From: an uncultured Bacteroides sp. | GTDB lineage: Bacteria; Bacteroidota; Bacteroidia; Bacteroidales; Bacteroidaceae | NCBI RefSeq assembly: GCF_958445495.1 | Contig: NZ_CAUCSQ010000083.1 | Coordinates: forward strand, 1 to 11,466 | DNA: 11,466 nucleotides | Reading direction: 5' to 3' | Part shown: in pieces, positions 1 to 7,858 of the stretch | Numbering within the stretch: the first letter of the stretch is position 1 | Layout: the number at the start of each line of letters is the position of its first letter | Made by a program: the position numbers and the translations under genes | Notes under the pieces: generated by a model | Seen by the model: only the letters and a program-made list of their open reading frames with translations | Database searches by the model: none | Told to the model about the DNA's origin: nothing

Positions 1-1
1 T

Positions 2-2665
2 GGAGAAGGACAAGAGGTGTTGCCCTATACCAATATCTTGGTACTCGAAGCCGGAGATTCCACCCTCGTAAAAGGGGTGACGAGCGATGCCGGCGGGAAT
101 TTCCGCCTTAGCTTCCACGCAAAGAAAAAATCGCCTTACCTGTTGAAAGTTTCTTATACCGGCATGAAACCGGAGTTTCGTGCATTAAACACAAGCAAGG
201 CGAAAATCCATGTCGGAAACATTGTCTTGACGGAAGGTCTTGAACTGGCCGAAGTGGTAGTCACTGCTCCCATAAAGGAAGTGGAACTGGTGGGCGACAC
301 TACTGTCATCAATGCCGATGCCTATCAGATTCCCGAAGGCTCGAACCTGGAAGAACTGGTAAAAAAGATACCGGGACTGGAATATGACAGGCAGAACAAG
401 ACGTTGGTCTATAACGGACTTCCCATTTCCGAAATCAATGTAAACGGGGAAGCGTTCTTTGCCGGGAACCATACGCTGGCTTTGGAAAACCTGCCTGCCG
501 ACGTGGTGAGCAGGATAAAGGTGTACGACAAACGCAGCAAGATGGAACAGTTCACCGGCATCAAGAGCGGAAACGAGAATTATGTGCTCGACCTGCAGAC
601 CCGGAAAGAGTTCAACGGCACGCTGATTGCTTCCGCCGTGGCCGGAGCGGGCAACAACCGGAAGAAAGAGGCGGAGTTGACAGGCAACTATTTCAAGGCG
701 GGCGGTGAAAATCTTTCGCTTATCGCCAAATCCGGCAACCGCAACATGACGACTTCCTACAAGGACAACCGGGCGGACAATATCGCCCTGAATTTTGTAA
801 AGAAGTTCGGCTCTGCCTTGTCCGTGAACGGCAACGTGATGTATAACAATTCCATAAACGGAAGTGAGGGCACTTCTTATTACGAACAATACCTGAATAC
901 CGGAAACACTTACCGCTATTCCTCCAACACCAACCGTATGGAGAACCGTATGGCAAGTGCCGCGCTGGGGGCGCAATGGTATGTGGATAAAAAAACGTTT
1001 TTAAGTTTTACCGGAAATTTCAGCACCTCGAAAGGTTCCGGTGAGAACGGCAACCGGCAAAACACATACAGTGCCGACCCCGGACTGGATGTGTCCGACC
1101 CTTTCGGAGATGGAGCGGAGGATAACATAGCAGACAGCATCCGCGTAAACGCTATCCGCATGAGTTCCGTTTCGGAGAACCGCAGCAACCGGTACATGCT
1201 TATGGCAGAAGTCACCCGCAAGCTGAACGACAGAGGAAGCAACATCAGCCTGACCGTACAATATTCCGACGGGCGCAATGGTAGCGACAACTTCTCGGTA
1301 TCATCCACCACTTATTATCAGTTAGCCGGTTTCATGGGCGGCGATTCCGTGCTTTACCGCAACCAGTACCAGCACAGCCCGGTACGTAACCGCAACCTTG
1401 CGGCAGGAGTGGCTTTCACGCAACCGTTGGGCAAGCGGTTGAAGATGCAACTGTCCTACAAGTTCCGGTCTGACCACCAATACAGCGACCGCAACACGTA
1501 TGACCTGTCCCCGTTCTTCGGGGAGAACGACGGCGACCGCCCGGCAGGGTATCTTCCCGACAATTACGAAACCGGTTATACGGACAGTTTGAGCAACCGC
1601 AGCGCAAGCTGCAGCATTTCCCATCACATGGCTCTTACCCTGAACTATGCCGACAAGGAGTGGAACATCCGTACAGGGCTGTCCGTTTCCCCCGAACGGC
1701 AAAGCCTCGACCAGAAGACGGGGAGGCTGCAGGCGGACACCATTCGGCAATCCCGCAATTACAGCCCTAATCTGACGGTGGCATGGCGCAGGAAACAGAC
1801 ACGGGTACAACTGACTTACCGGGGCGAGACCCGGCAGCCTTCGCTCGGCGACCTGCTTACCTTGACCGACAACAGCGACCCGCTGAACGTCACCCGTGGA
1901 AATCCCGGACTGAAACCTTCGTACAACCAGAACATAAGGCTGGAAGCCCGGAACACGAAAATAGGTCTGAGCGGTGACTTGAACTGGAACGGCATGCAGA
2001 ACAGCATCATACGGGCTGTTACCTACAACACCGTGACGGGTGGCAGGGAAAGTTATCCGGTAAACATCAACGGCAACTGGAACAGCCGCGCCAACCTGCG
2101 TTACCAGAAACGCATCAGGCGGCGTTTCAACATTGCAGCACGTACAAGTGCCGCGTTCGCCCAGAGCGTGAGCCTTGTAAACGAAGGACAAAAGGAGCGG
2201 CCCGACCGTAGCATCACCCGCAACCGTTCGCTGAATGCCAACCTGCGTTTAGGCTACCAGCCCGAATGGGGAGGTTTCGACCTGACGGGCGACTGGCGTT
2301 TCCGCCACTCCACCAATCTTTTGCGCCAGACCGCCGATTACACCCGCGATTACCGTTTCGGATTGAATGCCTACGCCGACCTGCCCGGCGGCCTCCGGCT
2401 GCGGAGCGACGCCGCCTATTCCTTCCGCAACGGCACGAACATCACCCCCGGCGAGAACGACCAGGTTGTATGGAACGCCTCGCTCTCCTGGCGTTTCCTC
2501 AAACAGAAGAAAGCGGAACTGTCGTTCTATTGGGCGGATATCCTCAGCCAGAAAAAAAACTTTACCCGCAGTGTTTCTTCTACCGGATTGTCGGAAACGC
2601 ATACACAACAAATAGGAAGCTGGTTCATGCTTTCTTTCAGGTATCGTTTTAACAAACAACTATGA
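2..2665 (+). CDS. Outer-membrane beta-barrel protein of TonB-receptor type, 5' partial
   Basis: Large outer-membrane barrel, cut at the left window edge. The reading frame is open from base 2; the GTG at 17 is an internal valine codon, because the residues around it are the middle of a carboxypeptidase-regulatory-like (transthyretin-like) fold, so signal peptide and true start lie outside. Numbering from base 17, residues 1-75 finish that domain (GDSTLVKGVTSDAGGNFRL is typical). EVVVTAP at 79-85 opens the plug, which runs to about 195 and contains VYNGLPISEINVNG. From about 200 to 882 alternating polar/aromatic strands form the barrel, ending in the strand FMLSFRYRF near the C terminus. The architecture fits the Bacteroidota OMP_b-brl_3 / TonB-dependent receptor group, whose substrates are mostly unknown. 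No SusD-like partner follows, so a SusCD glycan system is not supported. It is separated from the next gene by a promoter-like gap and is probably a different transcription unit. Substrate cannot be read from sequence. Confidence 0.93.
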   Translation, partial: GEGQEVLPYTNILVLEAGDSTLVKGVTSDAGGNFRLSFHAKKKSPYLLKVSYTGMKPEFRALNTSKAKIHVGNIVLTEGLELAEVVVTAPIKEVELVGDTTVINADAYQIPEGSNLEELVKKIPGLEYDRQNKTLVYNGLPISEINVNGEAFFAGNHTLALENLPADVVSRIKVYDKRSKMEQFTGIKSGNENYVLDLQTRKEFNGTLIASAVAGAGNNRKKEAELTGNYFKAGGENLSLIAKSGNRNMTTSYKDNRADNIALNFVKKFGSALSVNGNVMYNNSINGSEGTSYYEQYLNTGNTYRYSSNTNRMENRMASAALGAQWYVDKKTFLSFTGNFSTSKGSGENGNRQNTYSADPGLDVSDPFGDGAEDNIADSIRVNAIRMSSVSENRSNRYMLMAEVTRKLNDRGSNISLTVQYSDGRNGSDNFSVSSTTYYQLAGFMGGDSVLYRNQYQHSPVRNRNLAAGVAFTQPLGKRLKMQLSYKFRSDHQYSDRNTYDLSPFFGENDGDRPAGYLPDNYETGYTDSLSNRSASCSISHHMALTLNYADKEWNIRTGLSVSPERQSLDQKTGRLQADTIRQSRNYSPNLTVAWRRKQTRVQLTYRGETRQPSLGDLLTLTDNSDPLNVTRGNPGLKPSYNQNIRLEARNTKIGLSGDLNWNGMQNSIIRAVTYNTVTGGRESYPVNINGNWNSRANLRYQKRIRRRFNIAARTSAAFAQSVSLVNEGQKERPDRSITRNRSLNANLRLGYQPEWGGFDLTGDWRFRHSTNLLRQTADYTRDYRFGLNAYADLPGGLRLRSDAAYSFRNGTNITPGENDQVVWNASLSWRFLKQKKAELSFYWADILSQKKNFTRSVSSTGLSETHTQQIGSWFMLSFRYRFNKQL

Positions 2666-2690
2666 AGTAAATCGAAGTTTACACTTTTCA
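2664..2690 (+). terminator. Weak candidate terminator after the barrel gene
   Basis: Overlapping the stop codon, GTAAA (2667-2671) pairs with TTTAC (2678-2682) around a six-base loop, followed by ACTTTT. The stem is only five base pairs and AT-rich, so it is a weak candidate; it is listed because it is the only hairpin directly behind the gene. Confidence 0.25.
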
Positions 2691-2704
2691 TAATCAATAA
2701 ATGG

Positions 2705-2740
2705 TAATTTGTAATTAATAAATACCAATTTTTAGGTATT
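2705..2740. promoter_or_regulatory. Two adjacent dyads upstream of the promoter-like box
   Basis: The intergenic DNA holds two small inverted repeats: TAATT-TGT-AATTA at 2705-2717 and AATACC-N8-GGTATT at 2721-2740. They lie just upstream of the -7-like box at 2762-2769, where an activator or repressor could sit. The second could also fold as a six-base-pair hairpin. AT-rich intergenic DNA often gives such dyads by chance, so the regulatory reading is speculative. Confidence 0.25.
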
Positions 2741-2761
2741 CCTCTAAAAATATACTTTTTA

Positions 2762-2769
2762 TATTTTTG
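2762..2769 (+). promoter_or_regulatory. Bacteroidota-type -7 promoter box
   Basis: TATTTTTG matches the Bacteroides sigma-ABfr -7 consensus TAnnTTTG exactly. It lies 29 bases before the ATG of the LRR lipoprotein gene, leaving a short A-rich leader, as is usual in the phylum. No convincing TTTG-type -33 box is present about 20 bases upstream, so the promoter may be activator-dependent or the match fortuitous. It would drive the three exported-protein genes 2799-5422. Confidence 0.45.
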
Positions 2770-2798
2770 CGCCCGAAAACAATAAATTCTTAAAGAAA

Positions 2799-4205
2799 AT
2801 GAAAAGAAACAATTTGTATGTTAGTTTGATGGCATTTGCAATACTGCTGGTAGGGGCATCGTGCAGCGATGATGACAATACTCCCTCATACAGCACGGGT
2901 GTCGTGCAGAATACCGAATTGAAGACCATTCTTGTTCAAAGAGGTTACACATTTAACGAAGACGGTAATCTGTTGCTTGATGATTTGGCTAAAAATACAA
3001 CGACGCTCGACCTCTCCGGGACACAAATTTCCACCGATGCGCTCGCCGAACTTTCCATGTTCCCTAATTTGACGGATGTGGATTTGTCGGATAATGGATA
3101 TGGTCCGGCGTTCGACTTTGCCAAGTTGCCGGAACAGATTACGGGTGTAGATTTGACAGGTAACGAGATATATGACTATAATAACCTAATTAGTGTAATT
3201 GTAGAAGAAAATGGTGATGAAACAATAACTAATTTGCGCGATATGGACAAATTATATTTGCCCGAAGAAGCCAAATATAATTGCACTGATTTGATGCGCT
3301 TTTACCGCCAAAACAGGGAGGCCATTACTGATAGCTCTATAGATATGAAGATGGAAGATGAAAATGGCAATCTGCAAACTTACACAACCTTACGCGATAT
3401 TCCCGATGAAGCCCTTAGAAATACCCTGCAAGCTTCGTTTTCCAGCATGTTCACTGAAGATGGTCAAATAGACTTAGGCGAAAGATTGAATTCTAGTGAG
3501 AAAATCAATATGTTGGTGCTCGAACCTACATTAGGCATAAAAAACTATGACGGTGTACAGTATATAGCTAATCATCCATATTGGGAAGGTACAGGTTTGG
3601 GTATTATGCCGAGCGAAAAGACAGATTGGCCTCGTCACCTCAAAATAGGGAAAACTGTCAACATGATTGTGATACAAAACGTGAACGCAGCAGACGGCAT
3701 AAACTTCTCGGAAGCTGAAAACCTGTATTATATCACCATGCAGGAAGTGGATGGATTGGAAACCCTTGACCTCAGCGCATCCAAAATATTTGGACAAAGA
3801 GGCGATGACATCGAAGAAGACCCCTTGCAGGGAAGTACGCTGATGGTTTTGGATTGTCCTGCACTGAAAGAAATCATCCTGCCGGACAATGACAACTTAA
3901 CTATTTCCACAGTTGATATCGAATATCTGCCACAACTGGAAAAACTCGATTTGGGAGGTATTCAACTGACTCCCACATTGATGCTCGGTGATTTTGGAAC
4001 AAATACGGTGCTGACATACCCTAACCTTACCCGATGGGGGGGAGCTGTTGACAATACCAGTTTTATTTGTTCTGAAAAGACTTTCCAAATGACTGCCACG
4101 CAAGACTTCATAAAGAAATACAATGTAGGTGGGGAAGGTTCTAATGTCTTAGCAAGTTGGGGAGGGCTAAATTGCAGTAAGAACAAAGCCCATTCTTGGA
4201 ATTAA
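2799..4205 (+). CDS. Leucine-rich-repeat surface lipoprotein
   Basis: A 468-residue exported lipoprotein. The N terminus has a lysine/arginine start, a hydrophobic stretch and a lipobox ending GASC, with Cys22 as the lipidated residue. SDDD follows directly, resembling the acidic lipoprotein-export signal that sends Bacteroidota lipoproteins to the cell surface. Irregular leucine-rich-repeat units are visible at about 67-77 (TTTLDLSGTQI), 88-100, 113-123, 317-330 (VDGLETLDLSASKI), 346-364 and 377-390. The middle (about 130-300) has no clear repeat and is more AT-rich. Such proteins usually bind protein or other macromolecules rather than catalyse. It is first in a three-gene group of exported proteins upstream of the HmuR/HmuY genes, which suggests a surface role such as docking a haem-carrying host protein; this is inference. 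The ATG at 2799 is chosen because it gives the complete lipoprotein signal. I do not recognise a named family. Confidence 0.88.
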   Translation: MKRNNLYVSLMAFAILLVGASCSDDDNTPSYSTGVVQNTELKTILVQRGYTFNEDGNLLLDDLAKNTTTLDLSGTQISTDALAELSMFPNLTDVDLSDNGYGPAFDFAKLPEQITGVDLTGNEIYDYNNLISVIVEENGDETITNLRDMDKLYLPEEAKYNCTDLMRFYRQNREAITDSSIDMKMEDENGNLQTYTTLRDIPDEALRNTLQASFSSMFTEDGQIDLGERLNSSEKINMLVLEPTLGIKNYDGVQYIANHPYWEGTGLGIMPSEKTDWPRHLKIGKTVNMIVIQNVNAADGINFSEAENLYYITMQEVDGLETLDLSASKIFGQRGDDIEEDPLQGSTLMVLDCPALKEIILPDNDNLTISTVDIEYLPQLEKLDLGGIQLTPTLMLGDFGTNTVLTYPNLTRWGGAVDNTSFICSEKTFQMTATQDFIKKYNVGGEGSNVLASWGGLNCSKNKAHSWN

Positions 4206-4249
4206 CAGTTTTACTAACGTAGTATTAATTTCTAAATTTTCAAAATATT

Positions 4250-4771
4250 ATGAGAAAATTGTTTTTAAGTCTTGCTTTTTTGTGTGCAAGCGTATGTGGA
4301 ATGAATGCTGCCAATGGTAGCGAAGTGAATGTTTTGACAGACAATGCAGCAAGTGTATTGGCCGTAAATGAACAGTATGCGGGTACTTATGCTGGTACTT
4401 TGTACGACATTGAAATGAATGAAGAAAGCGGTTATGAAGACCAACAAATGTCATTCGAGATTACTGAGGCCGGTTATCTGTATGGTCAACTTGCTCCTAT
4501 CGGCGAGATGCCCGGTACTATCACAATTAACATGCCCGTATCTGTAGATACCAATGGTAATCTCACTACCAATGCTGGAAATAATGTTGTTGCAACTTTG
4601 AAAATGAGTACTTTTCCTTACATGACTATTAACTTGTATTTAAATGAAAATGGATTGTCTAATGCAAGTATTGAAAATGGCGAATTGAACTTTACCCTGC
4701 AAGTAAAAGGCAAGTTTGGAGTGATAGACATGTTCCCTGCTACTATCAATTTCACAGGTGTTAAACAATAA
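4250..4771 (+). CDS. Calycin-like secreted protein
   Basis: A 173-residue protein with a Sec signal peptide (MRKLFLSLAF onward, probable cleavage after the NAA at about 19-21). No good lipobox is seen, so a soluble periplasmic or secreted form is likely. The mature part is almost all beta: YAGTYAGTLYDIEM at 43-56, MSFEITEAGYLYGQL at 67-81, a central strand pair, and a closing strand ATINFTGVKQ. This pattern fits the small calycin-like (lipocalin-like) barrel domain common in Bacteroidota, a fold that binds hydrophobic ligands; the ligand here is unknown. It sits 44 bases after the LRR lipoprotein gene and 12 before the next, so the three are probably co-transcribed. Next to HmuR/HmuY, haem or porphyrin is a candidate ligand, but only by context. 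Its DNA is clearly AT-rich (20 G/C of 60 at 4561-4620). Confidence 0.82.
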   Translation: MRKLFLSLAFLCASVCGMNAANGSEVNVLTDNAASVLAVNEQYAGTYAGTLYDIEMNEESGYEDQQMSFEITEAGYLYGQLAPIGEMPGTITINMPVSVDTNGNLTTNAGNNVVATLKMSTFPYMTINLYLNENGLSNASIENGELNFTLQVKGKFGVIDMFPATINFTGVKQ

Positions 4772-4783
4772 TATAAGATAAAG

Positions 4784-5422
4784 ATGATAAATAACAAAAT
4801 TTTTTGTTTGTTTATCTATTGCCTGATGGTAGTTCTTGGGGTTACTTCATGTGAAACGGACGAAGCGATAACTCAAGAACCACCATCCCAAGCATATATA
4901 GATAAAGCTAAGGAGATTCTTGTTGGGGATATTGTGTTGTCTACTAAAGCCACAATGAATGGAGTGGATAAAACTCTGTTAGATACAGGGTGTCCAACTC
5001 TGTTTAATTTTAGTTGGCGGGAAGATGGCATGTTAGTGGTAGACTTGAGTAACTTTCAAGTGGGAGTAATGCCCTTTCCTGTATCATTCAGATGTGCGAC
5101 AAAAATCATGAAGTTAAACTCTTGGGAACAAGACGAATATCCAGGTTCTGGTTGGGTTAAACTTTCAGGTAAAGATGGAAATGTCACTGCTGGCGGTGTT
5201 GGAGACGACGACTATCAAGAAGGTAGCGGAGCAACAATCGAAGGTTTCCTGAATGTAGAAACCAATAAAATTGAGTTTATTGTGAACTACAACATGATGA
5301 ATGTACGAACAGAAACATTCCTTCAAGTAATTGACAAGACCCGCACCGACAGATTTGAAGAAGAATTTGCCCAATATGAGAAAGATTTGGAAAAAGCTAA
5401 AGAAGAACAAGGTAAGGCTTAA
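4784..5422 (+). CDS. Small lipoprotein, probably DUF4903-type
   Basis: A 212-residue lipoprotein. The hydrophobic signal ends in the lipobox VTSC with Cys23, followed by ETDE, an acidic stretch compatible with surface export. The mature part is beta-rich with two cysteines (Cys70, Cys104) that could form a disulfide, a glycine/aspartate-rich turn at 137-149 and the strand motif IEGFLNVETNKIEFIVNYNM at 152-171. The last 30 residues are highly charged and helical (EEEFAQYEKDLEKAKEEQ). From memory it resembles the Bacteroidota DUF4903 lipoproteins, whose function is unknown; I hold that name loosely. It is 12 bases behind the calycin-like gene and is followed by a strong terminator, making it the last gene of the exported-protein group. 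A ligand-binding accessory role to the downstream uptake genes is an inference from position. Confidence 0.82.
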   Translation: MINNKIFCLFIYCLMVVLGVTSCETDEAITQEPPSQAYIDKAKEILVGDIVLSTKATMNGVDKTLLDTGCPTLFNFSWREDGMLVVDLSNFQVGVMPFPVSFRCATKIMKLNSWEQDEYPGSGWVKLSGKDGNVTAGGVGDDDYQEGSGATIEGFLNVETNKIEFIVNYNMMNVRTETFLQVIDKTRTDRFEEEFAQYEKDLEKAKEEQGKA

Positions 5423-5431
5423 TCCATCTAT

Positions 5432-5476
5432 ATAAAAAGAGGAAAAGACATTAAACAAGCCCTTTCCTCTTTTTAT
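5432..5476 (+). terminator. Strong intrinsic terminator before the TonB receptor gene
   Basis: A 14-base-pair perfect stem pairs 5432-5445 (core AAAAAGAGGAAA) with 5463-5476 (core TTTCCTCTTTTT) around a 17-base loop, and the 3' arm runs into a T-rich tail. It lies 9 bases after the lipoprotein stop codon and ends 24 bases before the receptor ATG. The symmetric A and T tracts mean it could work on both strands. It splits the exported-protein genes from the uptake genes unless read-through occurs. Confidence 0.8.
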
Positions 5477-5500
5477 TTGAGTAATGTTTGAAGATAGCAA

Positions 5501-7858
5501 ATGAAGAAAATAAGCGTAATTCTTTTTGGGGTATTATTTGTATGCATCAATGCGGCAGCGCAGCGTGATTTCAAACTGAAAGTATTGGAGAATGGAACGG
5601 AGCAACCCATCGTAGCGGCGAACATTACCTACGCTGACAATGAAGCCCTACAAAATCCCAAGTTCACCATTACGAACGTGGAAGGGGAAGCCGTGCTGAA
5701 ACTTTCCTCGAAAGGGACTTGGCATTACAAGATAACCTATATCAGTTTCATTCCCGAAACGGGAAAGATAGAAGCCAATGAAACAGAAAAAACCGTTTAC
5801 CTGAAGGAAGACGCGCTGGGTCTGAATGAGGTGGTGGTGACTGGCTCCCGCACGGCACGTCCCATCAAGATGTCACCTGTCACGACACAAGTTTTGGGCG
5901 GAAAGGCATTGGTAGAAGCCGGTTACAGCAACCTACAACAGGCGTTGCAGCAGGAAACCCCCGGTCTGAACATTCAGAAGGTAGGCTTCGGAAATGAAAT
6001 CTCCATGCAGGGCCTCGATGCCCGCCACGTGCTGTTCCTCATGGACGGTGAGCGCATGACGGGCGACATGGCGGGTAACTTGGACTACGAACGCTTCAAC
6101 CTGCACGCCATCGACCGCGTGGAGATTGTGAAAGGAGCAAGCTCCACCCTCTATGGAAGTCGTGCGGCGGGTGCGGTTATCAACCTGATAACCAAAAAGA
6201 CCACCAAACCCCTTTCTATTGATGCGGGCGTGCGCTACGGGCAGATGAACGAGCGAAACTACAAGAATCCGCAGCCGAGCGACTTCCTCTACATGTTCGA
6301 ACAGAACGCCGACCGCCCCAACCTGCAAGGCTGGGTATCGGCAGGCTTCAAGGCATCGAAATTCACCTCGCAGACCGATGTGTGGTACAGCTCGACAGAT
6401 GCCTTCTACATGTACCAGGCGGAGAACGACAAGAAGGTGTACACACAGGAGGCCAACCCCTTCCTGCCGCATGACATCACGGTGGTAAGTTCCTCCGAAC
6501 GGCCTCCTATGGGTATCGAAGGTAAGGAGCACGTCACGGTGTCACAAAAGGTGTACTACGACCCGAACGACAACCTCTCTGTATTGGTGTACGGAAGCGC
6601 ATTCTACATGAACACCTACGACCTGATACAGGACATGACTTTCAGCCAGGCACGCGACTGGACGGCGGGAGGAAAGATAACCTATCATGTGAAAGACTGG
6701 TTCAGCGTGACGGGTAGCCTGCACGCCGACTTCTACGACCGCTTCAAGCGGCACGAACGTATCGACACCCGTGAGAAAGACTACATGAGCAGCATCTGGC
6801 AGCCGCGCCTCACCATCACCAGCAACTACTTCGACGGGCACAGCCTGATATTCGGCGTAGAGCACACCAGTGACGAGCTAACGAGCGACCGCTTCAGCGG
6901 AAATGCCAACCACGACCTGAAAACCCGTGCCTTGAAGGAAACGGAATATTTCCTGCAGGACGAATGGACGATAAACCCCAAATGGATGGTGTCCGCCGGA
7001 TTGCGTACTAACTTCTCGAAAGCGTTCGGTTTCATGGGAATGCCCAAGGTAGCCGCCAAGTATTCACCCAACGAACGATGGGCTATCCGCGCCAACTATT
7101 CGATGGGGTATCGTTCACCGTCAATCAAGGAACTCTTCTTCAACTGGGACCACCTCGGCATGTTCATGATTCGCGGTAACGAGAATATGCAGCCGGAGAA
7201 GAACAACTATTTCTCATTAGGTGCGGAGTACAGCAACGACCGCCTGTTTATTTCAGGTACGGCCTACGGCAATTACTTCCGCGACAAGATAGAGGGCGTA
7301 TGGCGCATCTACGACATGCAGTATAATTTCGAGTACACCAATTTGAGCAAGCAGCGCCTTCTCGGACTGGAAGCCCTGCTGCGCTGGCACGCGCTGGACT
7401 GCCTGACGCTGAACGGGACGTACAGTTTCGTAAACGTGAGCAAGAACGAAGGCATACAGGTGAACACCACTTCGCCCCACGCGGCCACGGCCAGCCTGGA
7501 CTATAAATATACGAAGAAGAACTATCGGCTGAACGCAGTGTTCAGTGCTTCGTACATGGGACGCAAACGGTTCGACGTGCAAGACCGCGTATTTGTGGAA
7601 GAGGACAACCGGAGTTATGATGCCTACTTCCGTTGCGACCTGCCACAGTACGTGTTGTGCAACCTCTCGGTATCGCAGACCTTCTACAACAAGGTGAAGC
7701 TGACGCTGGGCATGGATAATATTTTCAACTACGTGCCCAAGACACTGGGTTCAGGCATTACCATGTTCAACGTGCCCGCCACTCCGGGCGCACGCGGATG
7801 GGTACAGTTGGAGTTCATGCTGGACGATGTGATTAACTCTTTAAGAAAGAAGAAATGA
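5501..7858 (+). CDS. HmuR-like TonB-dependent haem receptor
   Basis: A 785-residue outer-membrane receptor that would move a ligand, most likely haem, into the periplasm using TonB energy. In order: signal peptide ending near AAAQ (residue 21); a carboxypeptidase-regulatory-like domain to about 105; EVVVTG at 110-115 at the plug start; plug with DRVEIVKGASSTLYGSRAAG and then a long barrel. YRSPSIKELF begins at 537 and NENMQPE lies at 560-566, matching the FRAP and NPDL/NPNLKPE positions of haem receptors, with His551 between them where HmuR-type receptors carry a haem-binding histidine. Those motifs also occur in other TonB receptors (for example for cobalamin), so the substrate call rests mainly on the adjacent HmuY gene. 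Its stop overlaps the hmuY start (ATGA). The preceding terminator leaves no room for an obvious promoter of its own. Confidence 0.93.
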   Translation: MKKISVILFGVLFVCINAAAQRDFKLKVLENGTEQPIVAANITYADNEALQNPKFTITNVEGEAVLKLSSKGTWHYKITYISFIPETGKIEANETEKTVYLKEDALGLNEVVVTGSRTARPIKMSPVTTQVLGGKALVEAGYSNLQQALQQETPGLNIQKVGFGNEISMQGLDARHVLFLMDGERMTGDMAGNLDYERFNLHAIDRVEIVKGASSTLYGSRAAGAVINLITKKTTKPLSIDAGVRYGQMNERNYKNPQPSDFLYMFEQNADRPNLQGWVSAGFKASKFTSQTDVWYSSTDAFYMYQAENDKKVYTQEANPFLPHDITVVSSSERPPMGIEGKEHVTVSQKVYYDPNDNLSVLVYGSAFYMNTYDLIQDMTFSQARDWTAGGKITYHVKDWFSVTGSLHADFYDRFKRHERIDTREKDYMSSIWQPRLTITSNYFDGHSLIFGVEHTSDELTSDRFSGNANHDLKTRALKETEYFLQDEWTINPKWMVSAGLRTNFSKAFGFMGMPKVAAKYSPNERWAIRANYSMGYRSPSIKELFFNWDHLGMFMIRGNENMQPEKNNYFSLGAEYSNDRLFISGTAYGNYFRDKIEGVWRIYDMQYNFEYTNLSKQRLLGLEALLRWHALDCLTLNGTYSFVNVSKNEGIQVNTTSPHAATASLDYKYTKKNYRLNAVFSASYMGRKRFDVQDRVFVEEDNRSYDAYFRCDLPQYVLCNLSVSQTFYNKVKLTLGMDNIFNYVPKTLGSGITMFNVPATPGARGWVQLEFMLDDVINSLRKKK

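Noticed and set aside
17..19. GTG at 17 as the true start of the barrel gene
   Set aside because: The frame stays open to base 2, and the residues on both sides belong to one regulatory-like domain. A start here would remove the signal peptide an outer-membrane protein needs.
1322..2191. A 289-codon - strand frame, and a similar one at 185-976
   Set aside because: Both are antisense to the barrel gene, which has coherent plug and barrel features throughout. Neither antisense product shows a signal, helix or motif.
2..4205. SusC/SusD glycan-uptake pair formed by the barrel protein and the following lipoprotein
   Set aside because: The lipoprotein is built of leucine-rich repeats, not the helical TPR-type SusD fold, and a promoter-like gap separates the genes. 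No glycan enzymes are present.
5472..5490. Promoter for the receptor gene inside the terminator tail
   Set aside because: The two -7-like strings each deviate from TAnnTTTG, no -33 box is spaced correctly, and the leader would be only a few bases long.
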